Below, one piece after another: positions 15,511-22,101 of a DNA stretch of 24,313 bases (positions are counted from its first letter, which is position 1; the number at the start of each line of letters is the position of its first letter). This DNA comes from an uncultured Blautia sp. (GTDB taxonomy: Bacteria > Bacillota > Clostridia > Lachnospirales > Lachnospiraceae). A program made the position numbers and the translations under genes. The DNA is taken from the NCBI GenBank assembly GCA_946538475.1, contig CAMNGN010000009.1:1-24313 (forward strand). The letters are read 5' to 3'. Below the pieces are notes generated by a model. The model worked only from the letters and a program-made list of their open reading frames with translations. It searched no databases and had not been told where the DNA came from.

Positions 15511-15538
15511 TTATAAAGCGGGAGTTTGTTGTTGTCAA
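15510..15538 (-). promoter_or_regulatory. Perfect sigma-A promoter of the metal-binding lipoprotein gene
   Basis: On the minus strand TTGACA (15533-15538) and TATAAT (15510-15515) are separated by 17 bp, a full consensus match. Such a strong promoter would need a repressor, and two palindromes flank it. Confidence 0.9.
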
Positions 15539-15543
15539 TAAAA

Positions 15544-15560
15544 ATGAAAATGATTTTCAA
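15544..15560. promoter_or_regulatory. Fur-family operator 2
   Basis: TGAAAAT-G-ATTTTCA (15545-15559) is a perfect 7-1-7 palindrome, the classic Fur/Zur/PerR arrangement. It lies just upstream of the -35 box of the lipoprotein promoter and about 30 bp before the -35 of the divergent HTH-Uma2 gene, so it might affect both. Confidence 0.75.
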
Positions 15561-15589
15561 TTTTGAACATGGATCCCCTTGCCCGGACA

Positions 15590-15646
15590 TTGACTTTTTG
15601 GTTCATATATGGTATTAATATGGTATATTCATGAATAATATGGTTT
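15590..15646 (+). promoter_or_regulatory. Promoter of the HTH-Uma2 gene with ATATGGTAT repeats
   Basis: TTGACT (15590-15595), 17 bp and TATTAA (15613-15618) form a promoter. ATATGGTAT occurs at 15607-15615 and 15618-15626 (11 bp apart), with a third copy ATATGGTTT at 15638-15646. The repeats cover the -10 box and are a plausible operator for the HTH domain encoded downstream. Confidence 0.55.
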
Positions 15647-15679
15647 TTTTGTGATCATTTTTATGAAGGAGGGATAAAT

Positions 15680-16441
15680 ATGACCATCCGGGAAATGATG
15701 GAAAGAAAAAGAGAACTCGGTTATACAAATGAAAAGCTGGCCGGACTCACGGGTATACCACTGCCCACGATCCAAAAAATATTCAGCGGCAAGACAAAAG
15801 CCCCTCGGCAGTCCACAATCAGGGCGCTCGAGGATGTTCTGTCCAGAACACCCGAAGGCTTTTATCGGGTTTCTAAAGCTGACCGCTTGAAGGATTCCGG
15901 AGCTGCATATGCAGTACAAAAAAAGGTCCACACTATCGATGAAATATATGCACTTCCCGATGGGGTTCGCGCCGAGCTGATCGATGGACAGATCTATTAT
16001 ATGGCTACTCCAACCAAGACACATCAGGAACTCGCAGGCCATATGCATCTGGAGGTTGCCACGTATATCCGCTCTCACGGCGGAAAATGCAAGGTGTATA
16101 TTCCGCCCTTCGCAGTCTATCTTATGGGAGATGAATCCACTTACGTTGAGCCCGACCTGACGGTCGTCTGCAATCCGGACAAACTCGAAGAGCGCGGGTG
16201 CATCGGCGCTCCTGACTGGGTCGTAGAAGTACTTTCTCCCTCCTCTGCCCGTGTAGACTGCCTTCTTAAACTCGAAAAATACAAAAAAGCAGGCGTTCAG
16301 GAATACTGGATCATCGATCCTCCGAGCCGCAGAGTCATAGTGTATCTCTTTGCGCAGAACCAGGTCCGGTTTTACACATTTGAAGACAAAGTTCCCTGCT
16401 CACTGTTTCCGGGGCTGAACATACGGTTGGCGGATATGTGA
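15680..16441 (+). CDS. XRE-type HTH fused to Uma2-family (DUF820) nuclease fold
   Basis: The 253-residue protein has an N-terminal helix-turn-helix (about 1-57; NEKLAGLTGIPLPTIQKI followed by a basic wing) and a C-terminal Uma2 domain (PF05685) with a PD-(D/E)XK-type core. Core residues visible are EPD (157-159), the Glu in VVEVLSPSS (183), and Lys in LLKLEKYKKAG (197-203), then EYWIIDP. The function of Uma2 proteins is not known; the fold suggests nuclease activity. AAGGAGGG eight bases upstream supports the ATG. The fused HTH and repeated ATATGGTAT sites in the promoter suggest self-regulation. The gene converges on cardiolipin synthase, and its TGA stop is part of the palindromic repeat at 16437. 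Confidence 0.88.
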   Translation: MTIREMMERKRELGYTNEKLAGLTGIPLPTIQKIFSGKTKAPRQSTIRALEDVLSRTPEGFYRVSKADRLKDSGAAYAVQKKVHTIDEIYALPDGVRAELIDGQIYYMATPTKTHQELAGHMHLEVATYIRSHGGKCKVYIPPFAVYLMGDESTYVEPDLTVVCNPDKLEERGCIGAPDWVVEVLSPSSARVDCLLKLEKYKKAGVQEYWIIDPPSRRVIVYLFAQNQVRFYTFEDKVPCSLFPGLNIRLADM

Positions 16442-16523
16442 AACAGGGGGACGGTTCCTCGTTCCACAAGACAGGGGACGGTTCCCTGTCTTGTGGAACG
16501 AGGAACCGTCCCCCTGTTTCACA
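16437..16523. repeat. Perfect 40-bp-arm palindrome carrying both stop codons of convergent genes
   Basis: The arms 16437-16476 and 16484-16523 are perfectly complementary with a 7-base loop. Each arm starts TGTGAAACAGGGGGACGG and contains GGGACGGTTCC at its outer part; a second GACGGTT is the loop. The TGA of TGTGAAAC is the stop of the HTH-Uma2 gene on one side (16439-16441) and of cardiolipin synthase on the other (16519-16521). The whole intergenic space is the element. It probably folds as a bidirectional terminator-like hairpin. Confidence 0.95.
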
Positions 16524-18108
16524 GCAGCTCCGCGAAAAGCCGCAGAATAAGCTGCGATGTTTTCAAAAATGCGTCATCCCCGTCGCGGTACTGTTCCGTC
16601 ACATCCCTGCTCTGTGCGAACATCTGCTCAAAATCCGAGCGGATCTGCACCGCAATGTCCTTATCGTACATCCAGCAGCCGTTCTCAAAATGATGATACA
16701 GGCTGCGGTAATCCAGGTTGATCGTACCGCAGGTGGCCATCTTGTCGTCCGCCACGCTCATCTTGCAGTGGCAGAAGCCCGGTGTCCACTCATATATCTT
16801 CACACCGTTTATCACCAATGCATGGTAAAAAGAGCGTGTCACACTGTAGACCAGCTTCTTATCGGGGATCCCCGGAGTGATGATACGAACATCGACACCT
16901 CTTTTGGCCGCCAGCGAAAGCGCATGGGTCATCTCATCGGTCAGGATCAGATACGGCGTGACAAAATAGCAATACTTCTCAGCCTTGTTCACCATGCTGA
17001 TGTACACTTCTTCGCCCACCTGCTCATGGTCCATCGGACTGTCGGCATATGGCTGAATAAAGCCGGTCTGACTTGCATGATACTCATAATCGGGAAGATA
17101 ATCTTCAAAATACATATCTTCCTCACGCTGCCGTTTTTCTTTGCCGGCGTTCCACATTTCCAGGAACATGATGGTGAGTGGCCTGACCGCGTCTCCTTCC
17201 AGACGGATACCTGTGTCCTTCCACTGTCCATAAGGATGTGTCAGGTTAAAATATTCGTCGGCGAGGTTGTACCCTCCCGTAAAGCCAACCTTTCCGTCGA
17301 TCACCGTGATCTTTCGATGATCCCGGTTGTTCAGAAACAGATTGAGTCCGGGCGAAAACGGATTGAACACCCGGCATCTGATCTTTTTGCTCTCGAGCTT
17401 TTTCACAAAATCTGTCGTGATAAAGCCGATGCTCCCCATATCATCATAGAATACCCGGACTTCCACCCCTTCTTTTGCTTTTTGGGCCAGAATATCCTCG
17501 ATCCGCCTCCAGGACCTTTTGTCTTCGATGGCATGATATTCCATGAAGATAAATTTCTCTGCTTTTCGAAGCTCCGCAAGCTGTGCTTCCAGTCCGTCAG
17601 AAGCATCGTCGTAATATGTGACATCGGTGTTCTGCCACAGGGGGAAACCGGAATAATTCCGCAGATAAGAAGCGATTCCCGCCGCTGCCGGATCTACGGC
17701 CGCCAGTTTATCCCTCACCTCGGTATCGTCAGGTAAAAGCGGAAAAAGCTTCGCATCGATCTCCTTAAAACGATCCTTCATTTTTTTGGTCCCACGGTTG
17801 ATACCGACCATGATGTACAAAGTCGTCCCGAATACCGGAAGGAGCAAAATCAGAATGATCCAGGGCATTTTCATGCTCGCTGTCACATTTTTGCTGTAAA
17901 TGACAAGGACCAGCACAAAAGCCGCGATCCTTAATATGATGGTGATCGGAAGGGAATATTCCTCCAGTCGAAAAACCTGAACAAAGACAAATCCTGCCTC
18001 CACCAGGATCGACGCCAGTGCAAACAGCATTCTCTTTATTCCGTTTCTTGTCTTTGCCTCCCCTTCCAGGGTTTGCTGAGAATGATGGTCAGAATCCGAA
18101 GTCCACAT
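16519..18108 (-). CDS. cls: Cardiolipin synthase
   Basis: The 529-residue protein is a bacterial cardiolipin synthase that joins two phosphatidylglycerol molecules. After a charged start it has three hydrophobic segments (about 27-48, 55-72, 80-103), the last two being the usual PLDc_N region. Two phospholipase D motifs follow: His264-x-Lys266 in DHRKITVIDGKVGFTGG and His447-x-Lys449 in FCHCKMSVADDKMATCGTIN. The C-terminus LRLFAELL is close to the family ending (RLFSPLL), so the gene is full length even though its TGA stop belongs to a palindromic repeat. GGAGGAG precedes the start. The GNAT gene lies 46 bp upstream on the same strand, so they may be co-transcribed. Confidence 0.95.
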   Translation of the reverse strand: MWTSDSDHHSQQTLEGEAKTRNGIKRMLFALASILVEAGFVFVQVFRLEEYSLPITIILRIAAFVLVLVIYSKNVTASMKMPWIILILLLPVFGTTLYIMVGINRGTKKMKDRFKEIDAKLFPLLPDDTEVRDKLAAVDPAAAGIASYLRNYSGFPLWQNTDVTYYDDASDGLEAQLAELRKAEKFIFMEYHAIEDKRSWRRIEDILAQKAKEGVEVRVFYDDMGSIGFITTDFVKKLESKKIRCRVFNPFSPGLNLFLNNRDHRKITVIDGKVGFTGGYNLADEYFNLTHPYGQWKDTGIRLEGDAVRPLTIMFLEMWNAGKEKRQREEDMYFEDYLPDYEYHASQTGFIQPYADSPMDHEQVGEEVYISMVNKAEKYCYFVTPYLILTDEMTHALSLAAKRGVDVRIITPGIPDKKLVYSVTRSFYHALVINGVKIYEWTPGFCHCKMSVADDKMATCGTINLDYRSLYHHFENGCWMYDKDIAVQIRSDFEQMFAQSRDVTEQYRDGDDAFLKTSQLILRLFAELL

Positions 18109-18154
18109 TTTCTCCTCCTATTCATTTGTCACCGGTAAGCGGCAATCCGCTGCG

Positions 18155-18721
18155 CTACCTCAACTTTATCATCCGGGATACAAAATCCCGGTTTAGCGCA
18201 GTAAGGTATATGTCCGTATAGATCGTCTTGATCTGTTCAAGGCTGTGGGAATTCTTCCCGGGGAACTCCAGAAGCTTATATTCCACCCCGAACACAGTGG
18301 CCTCAGCCCCCGTGTCCCTGAGGCCATTCTTCATATAAAAGTGCCTGCGGCTTTCACGCAGCGCCTTTGTATCCTCATCGGGCGCATATGCCGGGTCTTC
18401 GATCTCCAGCAGCGCACAGCCGACCGTCTTCAGCGTTTCTTCCGCCAGCTCCCGTATGAACCTGCTGCCGAATCCCATCCCGCGATATTCCTCTCTAACG
18501 GCATAATAATCCAGCAGATACTTGTCTCCGTCGACAAGGAAAAAAGCATAGGCCCGCAGTTCCTCCGGCTCCTCATAGTATCCATAGCTCAGATAACCGC
18601 CGCGCCTGTACGCTGCTTCTATCATGGAAAGCGGCTTCACCTCGTCTTTTGGAAAATCATTCACCAGATAATCGTTATATATCTCCCGGATCTCCTCGAG
18701 CGACAGTTGTTTCATGTACAT
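18155..18721 (-). CDS. GNAT-family N-acetyltransferase
   Basis: The 188-residue protein has the GNAT fold. The acetyl-CoA binding motif is VREEYRGMGFGSRFIREL, with R-G-M-G-F-G at 80-85, after the strand YLLDYYAV. The N-terminal part (LSLEEIREIYNDYLVNDFP) is shared with many clostridial GNAT proteins of unknown substrate. The start at 18721 is used; another ATG two codons later is possible, since only a weak AAGGG lies 11 bases upstream. The C-terminal 25 residues go beyond the core fold (QIKTIYTDIYLTALN). It precedes cls on the same strand. No substrate can be assigned. Confidence 0.85.
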   Translation of the reverse strand: MYMKQLSLEEIREIYNDYLVNDFPKDEVKPLSMIEAAYRRGGYLSYGYYEEPEELRAYAFFLVDGDKYLLDYYAVREEYRGMGFGSRFIRELAEETLKTVGCALLEIEDPAYAPDEDTKALRESRRHFYMKNGLRDTGAEATVFGVEYKLLEFPGKNSHSLEQIKTIYTDIYLTALNRDFVSRMIKLR

Positions 18722-18811
18722 TTACAGATTGTCCCTTCTTTTTTCATTATAATATGAAAATCAATTACATATATTATCACGAAAGGCGCTATAAAGTAAA
18801 GGCGTGGGAAC

Positions 18812-18881
18812 GATGAGTACTTGGGGACGTATCTTTTTTGAGTACTTGGGGATGTACTCATCCCGGACCGTCCCCTGTCTT
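18812..18881. repeat. Composite repeat: TTGGGGACGTA units joined to a GGGGACGGT half-element
   Basis: GATGAGTAC (18812-18820) is complementary to GTACTCATC (18854-18862). A 17-bp direct repeat, GAGTACTTGGGGACGTA (18815-18831), recurs with one change at 18840-18856. Immediately after comes ACCGTCCCCTGTCTT (18867-18881), identical to the right arm end of the element at 20215. So two repeat types are stacked upstream of the dapL promoter. Confidence 0.75.
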
Positions 18882-18895
18882 CGTCCGAAAAAGCC

Positions 18896-18924
18896 TTGAC
18901 ACTGTCACTAAAACAAAATATAAT
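18896..18924 (+). promoter_or_regulatory. Perfect sigma-A promoter of dapL
   Basis: TTGACA (18896-18901), 17 bp and TATAAT (18919-18924) match the consensus exactly. Transcription should start near 18931, giving a leader of about 74 bases that begins with a hairpin. Confidence 0.9.
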
Positions 18925-18935
18925 TTCCTTCATAG

Positions 18936-18983
18936 AGACAAAGGCGTCTTGAAGGTGATCTTCATGCGCCTTTGTCTTATTTT
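18936..18983 (+). terminator. Leader hairpin before dapL, possible attenuator
   Basis: AGACAAAGGCG (18936-18946) pairs perfectly with CGCCTTTGTCT (18967-18977). An inner stem TGAAG/CTTCA (18950-18954, 18960-18964) has the loop GTGAT region. The hairpin is followed by TATTTT. It lies between the promoter and the dapL ribosome binding site, so it would either end transcription early or stabilise the 5' end. No antiterminator partner is obvious. Confidence 0.6.
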
Positions 18984-19004
18984 ACAGAAAAGGAGAGTAC
19001 GCGC

Positions 19005-20219
19005 ATGGCTAAAATAAACAGGAATTATCTGAAACTCCCGGGAAGCTATCTTTTTTCCACCATCGGAAAAAAAGTGCGGGAGTATTCTGCCTCCCACCCG
19101 GAAGCAAAGATCATAAGGCTGGGGATCGGAGATGTGACGCAGCCCCTCGCCCCTGCGGTCATCACTGCCCTTCATAGCGCGGTGGAAGAGATGGGAAATG
19201 CGGAAACTTTCAGGGGATATGCTCCTGATCTGGGGTATGATTTCCTTCGTAACGCGATTGCCGAAAACGATTACCGGTCGAGAGGATGCGAGATATCCCC
19301 GGATGAGATTTTTGTATCGGATGGAGCCAAATGTGACTGCGGCAATATCCAGGAGATCTTCGGGACAGACAACACGATAGCCGTGTGTGACCCTGTATAT
19401 CCCGTGTATGTGGATTCCAATGTCATGGCCGGACGGACCGGAGAATACGACTCCGATACCGGACGGTTTCGAAACGTGATCTATCTTCCCTGTACAGCCG
19501 AAAACGGTTTTGCGCCGGAATTACCGGAAGAGGTTCCTGATCTGATCTATCTCTGTTTTCCCAACAATCCGACCGGAGCTGTCATCACAAAGGACAAACT
19601 ACAGTGCTGGGTAGACTATGCCAATGAACATGGCTCGGTAATCTTGTATGACGCTGCATATGAGGCCTACATTTCAGAAAAAGAAGTGCCCCACAGTATC
19701 TATGAATGCGAAGGAGCCGAAACCTGCGCAATCGAATTCCGTTCTTTCTCAAAGACCGCCGGTTTTACCGGGCTGAGGCTCGGCTTTACCGTTATCCCCA
19801 GGGAGCTTACAGTGGAAGGGGTTTCTCTCCATTCCCTGTGGGCAAGGCGCCACGGAACCAAATACAACGGAGCACCCTATATCGTTCAAAAAGCCGGCGA
19901 AGCGGTCTACTCCGAGGAAGGACAGCGACAGGTGCGTTCGCAGATCGCATATTACATGGAGAATGCGAGAATCATCGCAGAGGGTCTGAAAGAAGCCGGC
20001 TATGAAGCTTCCGGAGGGATCAATGCTCCTTATATCTGGCTTCGGACCCCCGGCAGTATGACCTCCTGGGAATTTTTCGATCACCTGCTTGAAAATGCAC
20101 ATGTGGTGGGAACTCCCGGATCCGGTTTCGGTCCCCACGGGGAGCATTTCTTCCGCCTGACTGCGTTCGGGAGCAGGGAGAATACGGTTGAGGCTATGGA
20201 GAGGATTGCGGCTATGTGA
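19005..20219 (+). CDS. dapL: LL-diaminopimelate aminotransferase
   Basis: The 404-residue protein matches DapL, the fold-type I aminotransferase that turns tetrahydrodipicolinate directly into LL-diaminopimelate for lysine and peptidoglycan. Signatures include RLGIGDVTQPLAPAV near residue 38, ETFRGYAPDLGY (67-78), SDGAKCDCGNIQEIFG, FPNNPTGAV (185-193), DAAYEAYI (216-223) and the PLP lysine Lys250 in SFSKTAGFTGLRLGF. The ending (EHFFRLTAFG, then MERIAAM) is complete. The ATG at 19005 has AAGGAG ten bases upstream; an upstream ATG at 18972 lies in the leader hairpin and has no ribosome binding site. A perfect promoter and a leader hairpin suggest strong, possibly attenuated expression. The TGA stop lies in the repeat at 20215. 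Confidence 0.97.
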   Translation: MAKINRNYLKLPGSYLFSTIGKKVREYSASHPEAKIIRLGIGDVTQPLAPAVITALHSAVEEMGNAETFRGYAPDLGYDFLRNAIAENDYRSRGCEISPDEIFVSDGAKCDCGNIQEIFGTDNTIAVCDPVYPVYVDSNVMAGRTGEYDSDTGRFRNVIYLPCTAENGFAPELPEEVPDLIYLCFPNNPTGAVITKDKLQCWVDYANEHGSVILYDAAYEAYISEKEVPHSIYECEGAETCAIEFRSFSKTAGFTGLRLGFTVIPRELTVEGVSLHSLWARRHGTKYNGAPYIVQKAGEAVYSEEGQRQVRSQIAYYMENARIIAEGLKEAGYEASGGINAPYIWLRTPGSMTSWEFFDHLLENAHVVGTPGSGFGPHGEHFFRLTAFGSRENTVEAMERIAAM

Positions 20220-20325
20220 AACACAAAGACAGGGGACGGTTCTCTGTCTTAGCCTCATAATCGAGACGTTTTGGTCTCGTCAAAGCTAAGGCAGAGAACC
20301 GTCCCCTGTCTTTGCCCCTGTTCCA
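20215..20325. repeat. Intergenic palindrome, GGGGACGGTTCTC type
   Basis: Arms of 29 bp (20225-20253 and 20285-20313) pair with a single mismatch and carry AAAGACAGGGGACGGTTC. An inner hairpin pairs CGAGAC (20262-20267) with GTCTCG (20274-20279). The left end TGTGAAAC supplies the dapL stop codon (20217-20219). The right end, TTGCCCCTGTTCCA, is a diverged terminus next to the stop of the convergent ANTAR gene. It fills the space between the two genes. Confidence 0.93.
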
Positions 20326-20327
20326 CC

Positions 20328-20912
20328 CTATTCCAGATCATCAATGATCCTCTCCGCTATCCTCCTCCGCGAAACCCCGTTGTTCATCGCCTGTTTCCCG
20401 ACAAACCGATGGGCCTCCTCTTCCGTCATATGCTTCTTCTCGATCAGAAGAAGCTTCGCCTTCCCGGTAACCCTGAGCTCCTCCGCCTTCTCCTCGGCCT
20501 TTGCCACCTGTTTTTTCAGACGGCGGATCCGTATTTGAATGGCTCTCAGAAACCCGATTGCCTTGTCTGCCATATTCCCGGAAAGAGGTTTTTGGAGCAC
20601 CATGATCCCATAGTCTGTGACATTTTCAAGCACATTATCGTACACCTCCGAGGGAACGACCATCAGGACAGAAACCCCTCTGTCAGCCATATCCATCGCA
20701 AGCTCGTGCCCGAACTCTTCCTGCAGAGGTGCATTGATCACAATAACATCATACTCCCTCTCCATCACACGTCTTCTTGCCGCTGCCGCGCTTCTGCCTA
20801 CATCGGCCGCGGAAAAACCCTTGCGGTAAGCAACCTTCTGTATCTGCACGGCAAACTGCTCTGATCCCGTGACGATCAGTAAGGAGCCTGTTCTGTCTGT
20901 GTTGCCCGACAT
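20328..20912 (-). CDS. ANTAR-domain regulator with a pseudo-receiver
   Basis: The 194-residue protein has a receiver-like N-terminus (about 9-120), a coiled linker (RRLKKQVAKAEEKAEEL) and a C-terminal ANTAR domain (about 135-190; LLIEKKHMTEEEAHRFVGKQAM... RRRIAERII). ANTAR proteins bind paired RNA hairpins and prevent transcription termination. In the receiver the phospho-acceptor Asp is Asn60 (IVINAPL) and the acidic pocket after the first strand is missing (IVTGSEQ), while the lysine in LQKPL remains. Control by phosphorylation is therefore unlikely. It starts 13 bp after the glutamine synthetase homologue. A glnA-linked antiterminator of this type (NitR) is known from Clostridium, so nitrogen control is the likely role. 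Confidence 0.92.
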   Translation of the reverse strand: MSGNTDRTGSLLIVTGSEQFAVQIQKVAYRKGFSAADVGRSAAAARRRVMEREYDVIVINAPLQEEFGHELAMDMADRGVSVLMVVPSEVYDNVLENVTDYGIMVLQKPLSGNMADKAIGFLRAIQIRIRRLKKQVAKAEEKAEELRVTGKAKLLLIEKKHMTEEEAHRFVGKQAMNNGVSRRRIAERIIDDLE

Positions 20913-20925
20913 AACCTACCCCCTG

Positions 20926-22101
20926 TCAGTCTTTTACATATCTGCTGAGGATGCCCTCCGGCACGATTTCTCTTATAAACGCGCTTTCCGATGCCAGCCT
21001 TCCGGCTTCTTTCAGGGAACTCGGAAGATGAAGACCGTTTTCGTCCATCTCCGCAGGCAGAGACATCTTTTTCTCTATTCCCAGAAGACCCGCATGGATC
21101 AGAAGCGCAAAAACCAGGTACGGATTGCCCGAAGCATCCGGAGAACGCAGCTCGACACGTGTCCTTCCCCGATAGTTTTCAATATATATGAGCTCAGACT
21201 TTCCGGCACTAGACCAGTTCACCCTGTCAGGCGCAGTATCCATGCCAAATCTCGAGTACGAAGCCTCTGTCGGATTCAGGAACAGTGTAATGTCACGGAT
21301 CTTGTCCATAATACCCGCAGCGGCATAACGCGCTACATCGTTTCCTTCTCCGTCCACGGCATAAATATTCATATGATATCCATTTCCGGGTTTATCCGCG
21401 AGCGGCATGGGCGAAAAATCCGCGACCAGGCCGCAGCGATCGGCCACATTGGAAACGACCATCTTGAAAGTCGTCATCTGATCGGCGGCCTTGAGCGGCT
21501 TTCCATAGTGAAAATCGATCTCATTCTGCCCCGGCCCGCGCTCGTGATGCGACCTTTCCGGCGTGAGGCCCATCCTCTCGATGGTAAGGCATATCTCACG
21601 CCGCACATTCTCGCATCTGTCCAGCGGAGCCATATCCATGTAGCCGGCGTTGTCATAGGGAATTTTCGTCGGATTTCCCTCGTCGTCCTTCTTAAACAGA
21701 TAAAATTCCGTCTCGGTGCCAAACCGGAATTCGATCCCGGCTGCCTTGGCCTTTTCCACGGCTCTTTTAAGGATCGCTCTTGTGTCTGAAGGATACTCCT
21801 CGCCGTCGGGCGTATACACGTCACAGTACATGCGGAGCACCCTGCCGCTGTCCGGCCTCCACGGCAGAACTGCGATGGTCGACGCATCAGGCTTTAGCAA
21901 AAGCGATGCATAGGGGCAGTCCTCAAACCCGGCGATCGCCCGCGCATTGATCGGCGCCCCGTTCTCAAACACCTTCCTGATTTCTCCCGGCATGACCGAT
22001 ATATTCTTCTGCACGCCGAACGCATCTCTGAACGCCAGGCGGATAAACGCGGCATCCTCATCTTCGATATATTTCATTACTTCATCAACTGTATAATCCA
22101 T
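20926..22101 (-). CDS. Divergent short glutamine synthetase-family protein
   Basis: The 391-residue protein is clearly a glutamine synthetase homologue but about 50 residues shorter than GSI-alpha enzymes. Conserved parts are RLAFRDAFGVQKN (21-33), Glu130/Glu132 in GTETEFYLF, SHHERGPGQNEIDFHYG with Glu187 and Glu194, His243 in GNGYHMN, and RVELRSPDASGNPYL (315-329). These bind metal and ATP. By-eye alignment to B. subtilis GlnA shows changes in the ammonium and glutamate pocket: the FDGSSIEGF latch is INARAIAGF (catalytic Asp to Asn52), GYEAP is GMDTAP (Glu to Asp288), and NRSPLIRIP is GKSELIYIE. The C-terminal 30-40 residues are missing. It overlaps the end of pyrG by 17 bp. It may ligate glutamate to another amine, or act as a sensor; true glutamine synthesis is not assured. 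Confidence 0.9.
   Translation of the reverse strand: MDYTVDEVMKYIEDEDAAFIRLAFRDAFGVQKNISVMPGEIRKVFENGAPINARAIAGFEDCPYASLLLKPDASTIAVLPWRPDSGRVLRMYCDVYTPDGEEYPSDTRAILKRAVEKAKAAGIEFRFGTETEFYLFKKDDEGNPTKIPYDNAGYMDMAPLDRCENVRREICLTIERMGLTPERSHHERGPGQNEIDFHYGKPLKAADQMTTFKMVVSNVADRCGLVADFSPMPLADKPGNGYHMNIYAVDGEGNDVARYAAAGIMDKIRDITLFLNPTEASYSRFGMDTAPDRVNWSSAGKSELIYIENYRGRTRVELRSPDASGNPYLVFALLIHAGLLGIEKKMSLPAEMDENGLHLPSSLKEAGRLASESAFIREIVPEGILSRYVKD

Noticed and set aside
16438..17736. Plus-strand reading frame of 432 codons across cls
   Set aside because: It lies antisense to both phospholipase D motifs and starts inside the palindromic repeat. The translation resembles no protein family.
18925..19004. 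Lysine riboswitch before dapL
   Set aside because: The leader is only about 75 bases, far below the size of the known lysine aptamer, and shows a single simple hairpin.
53..20325. Repeats considered as a CRISPR array or insertion sequences
   Set aside because: Copies are isolated, kilobases apart, palindromic, with no spacers and no transposase gene in the window.
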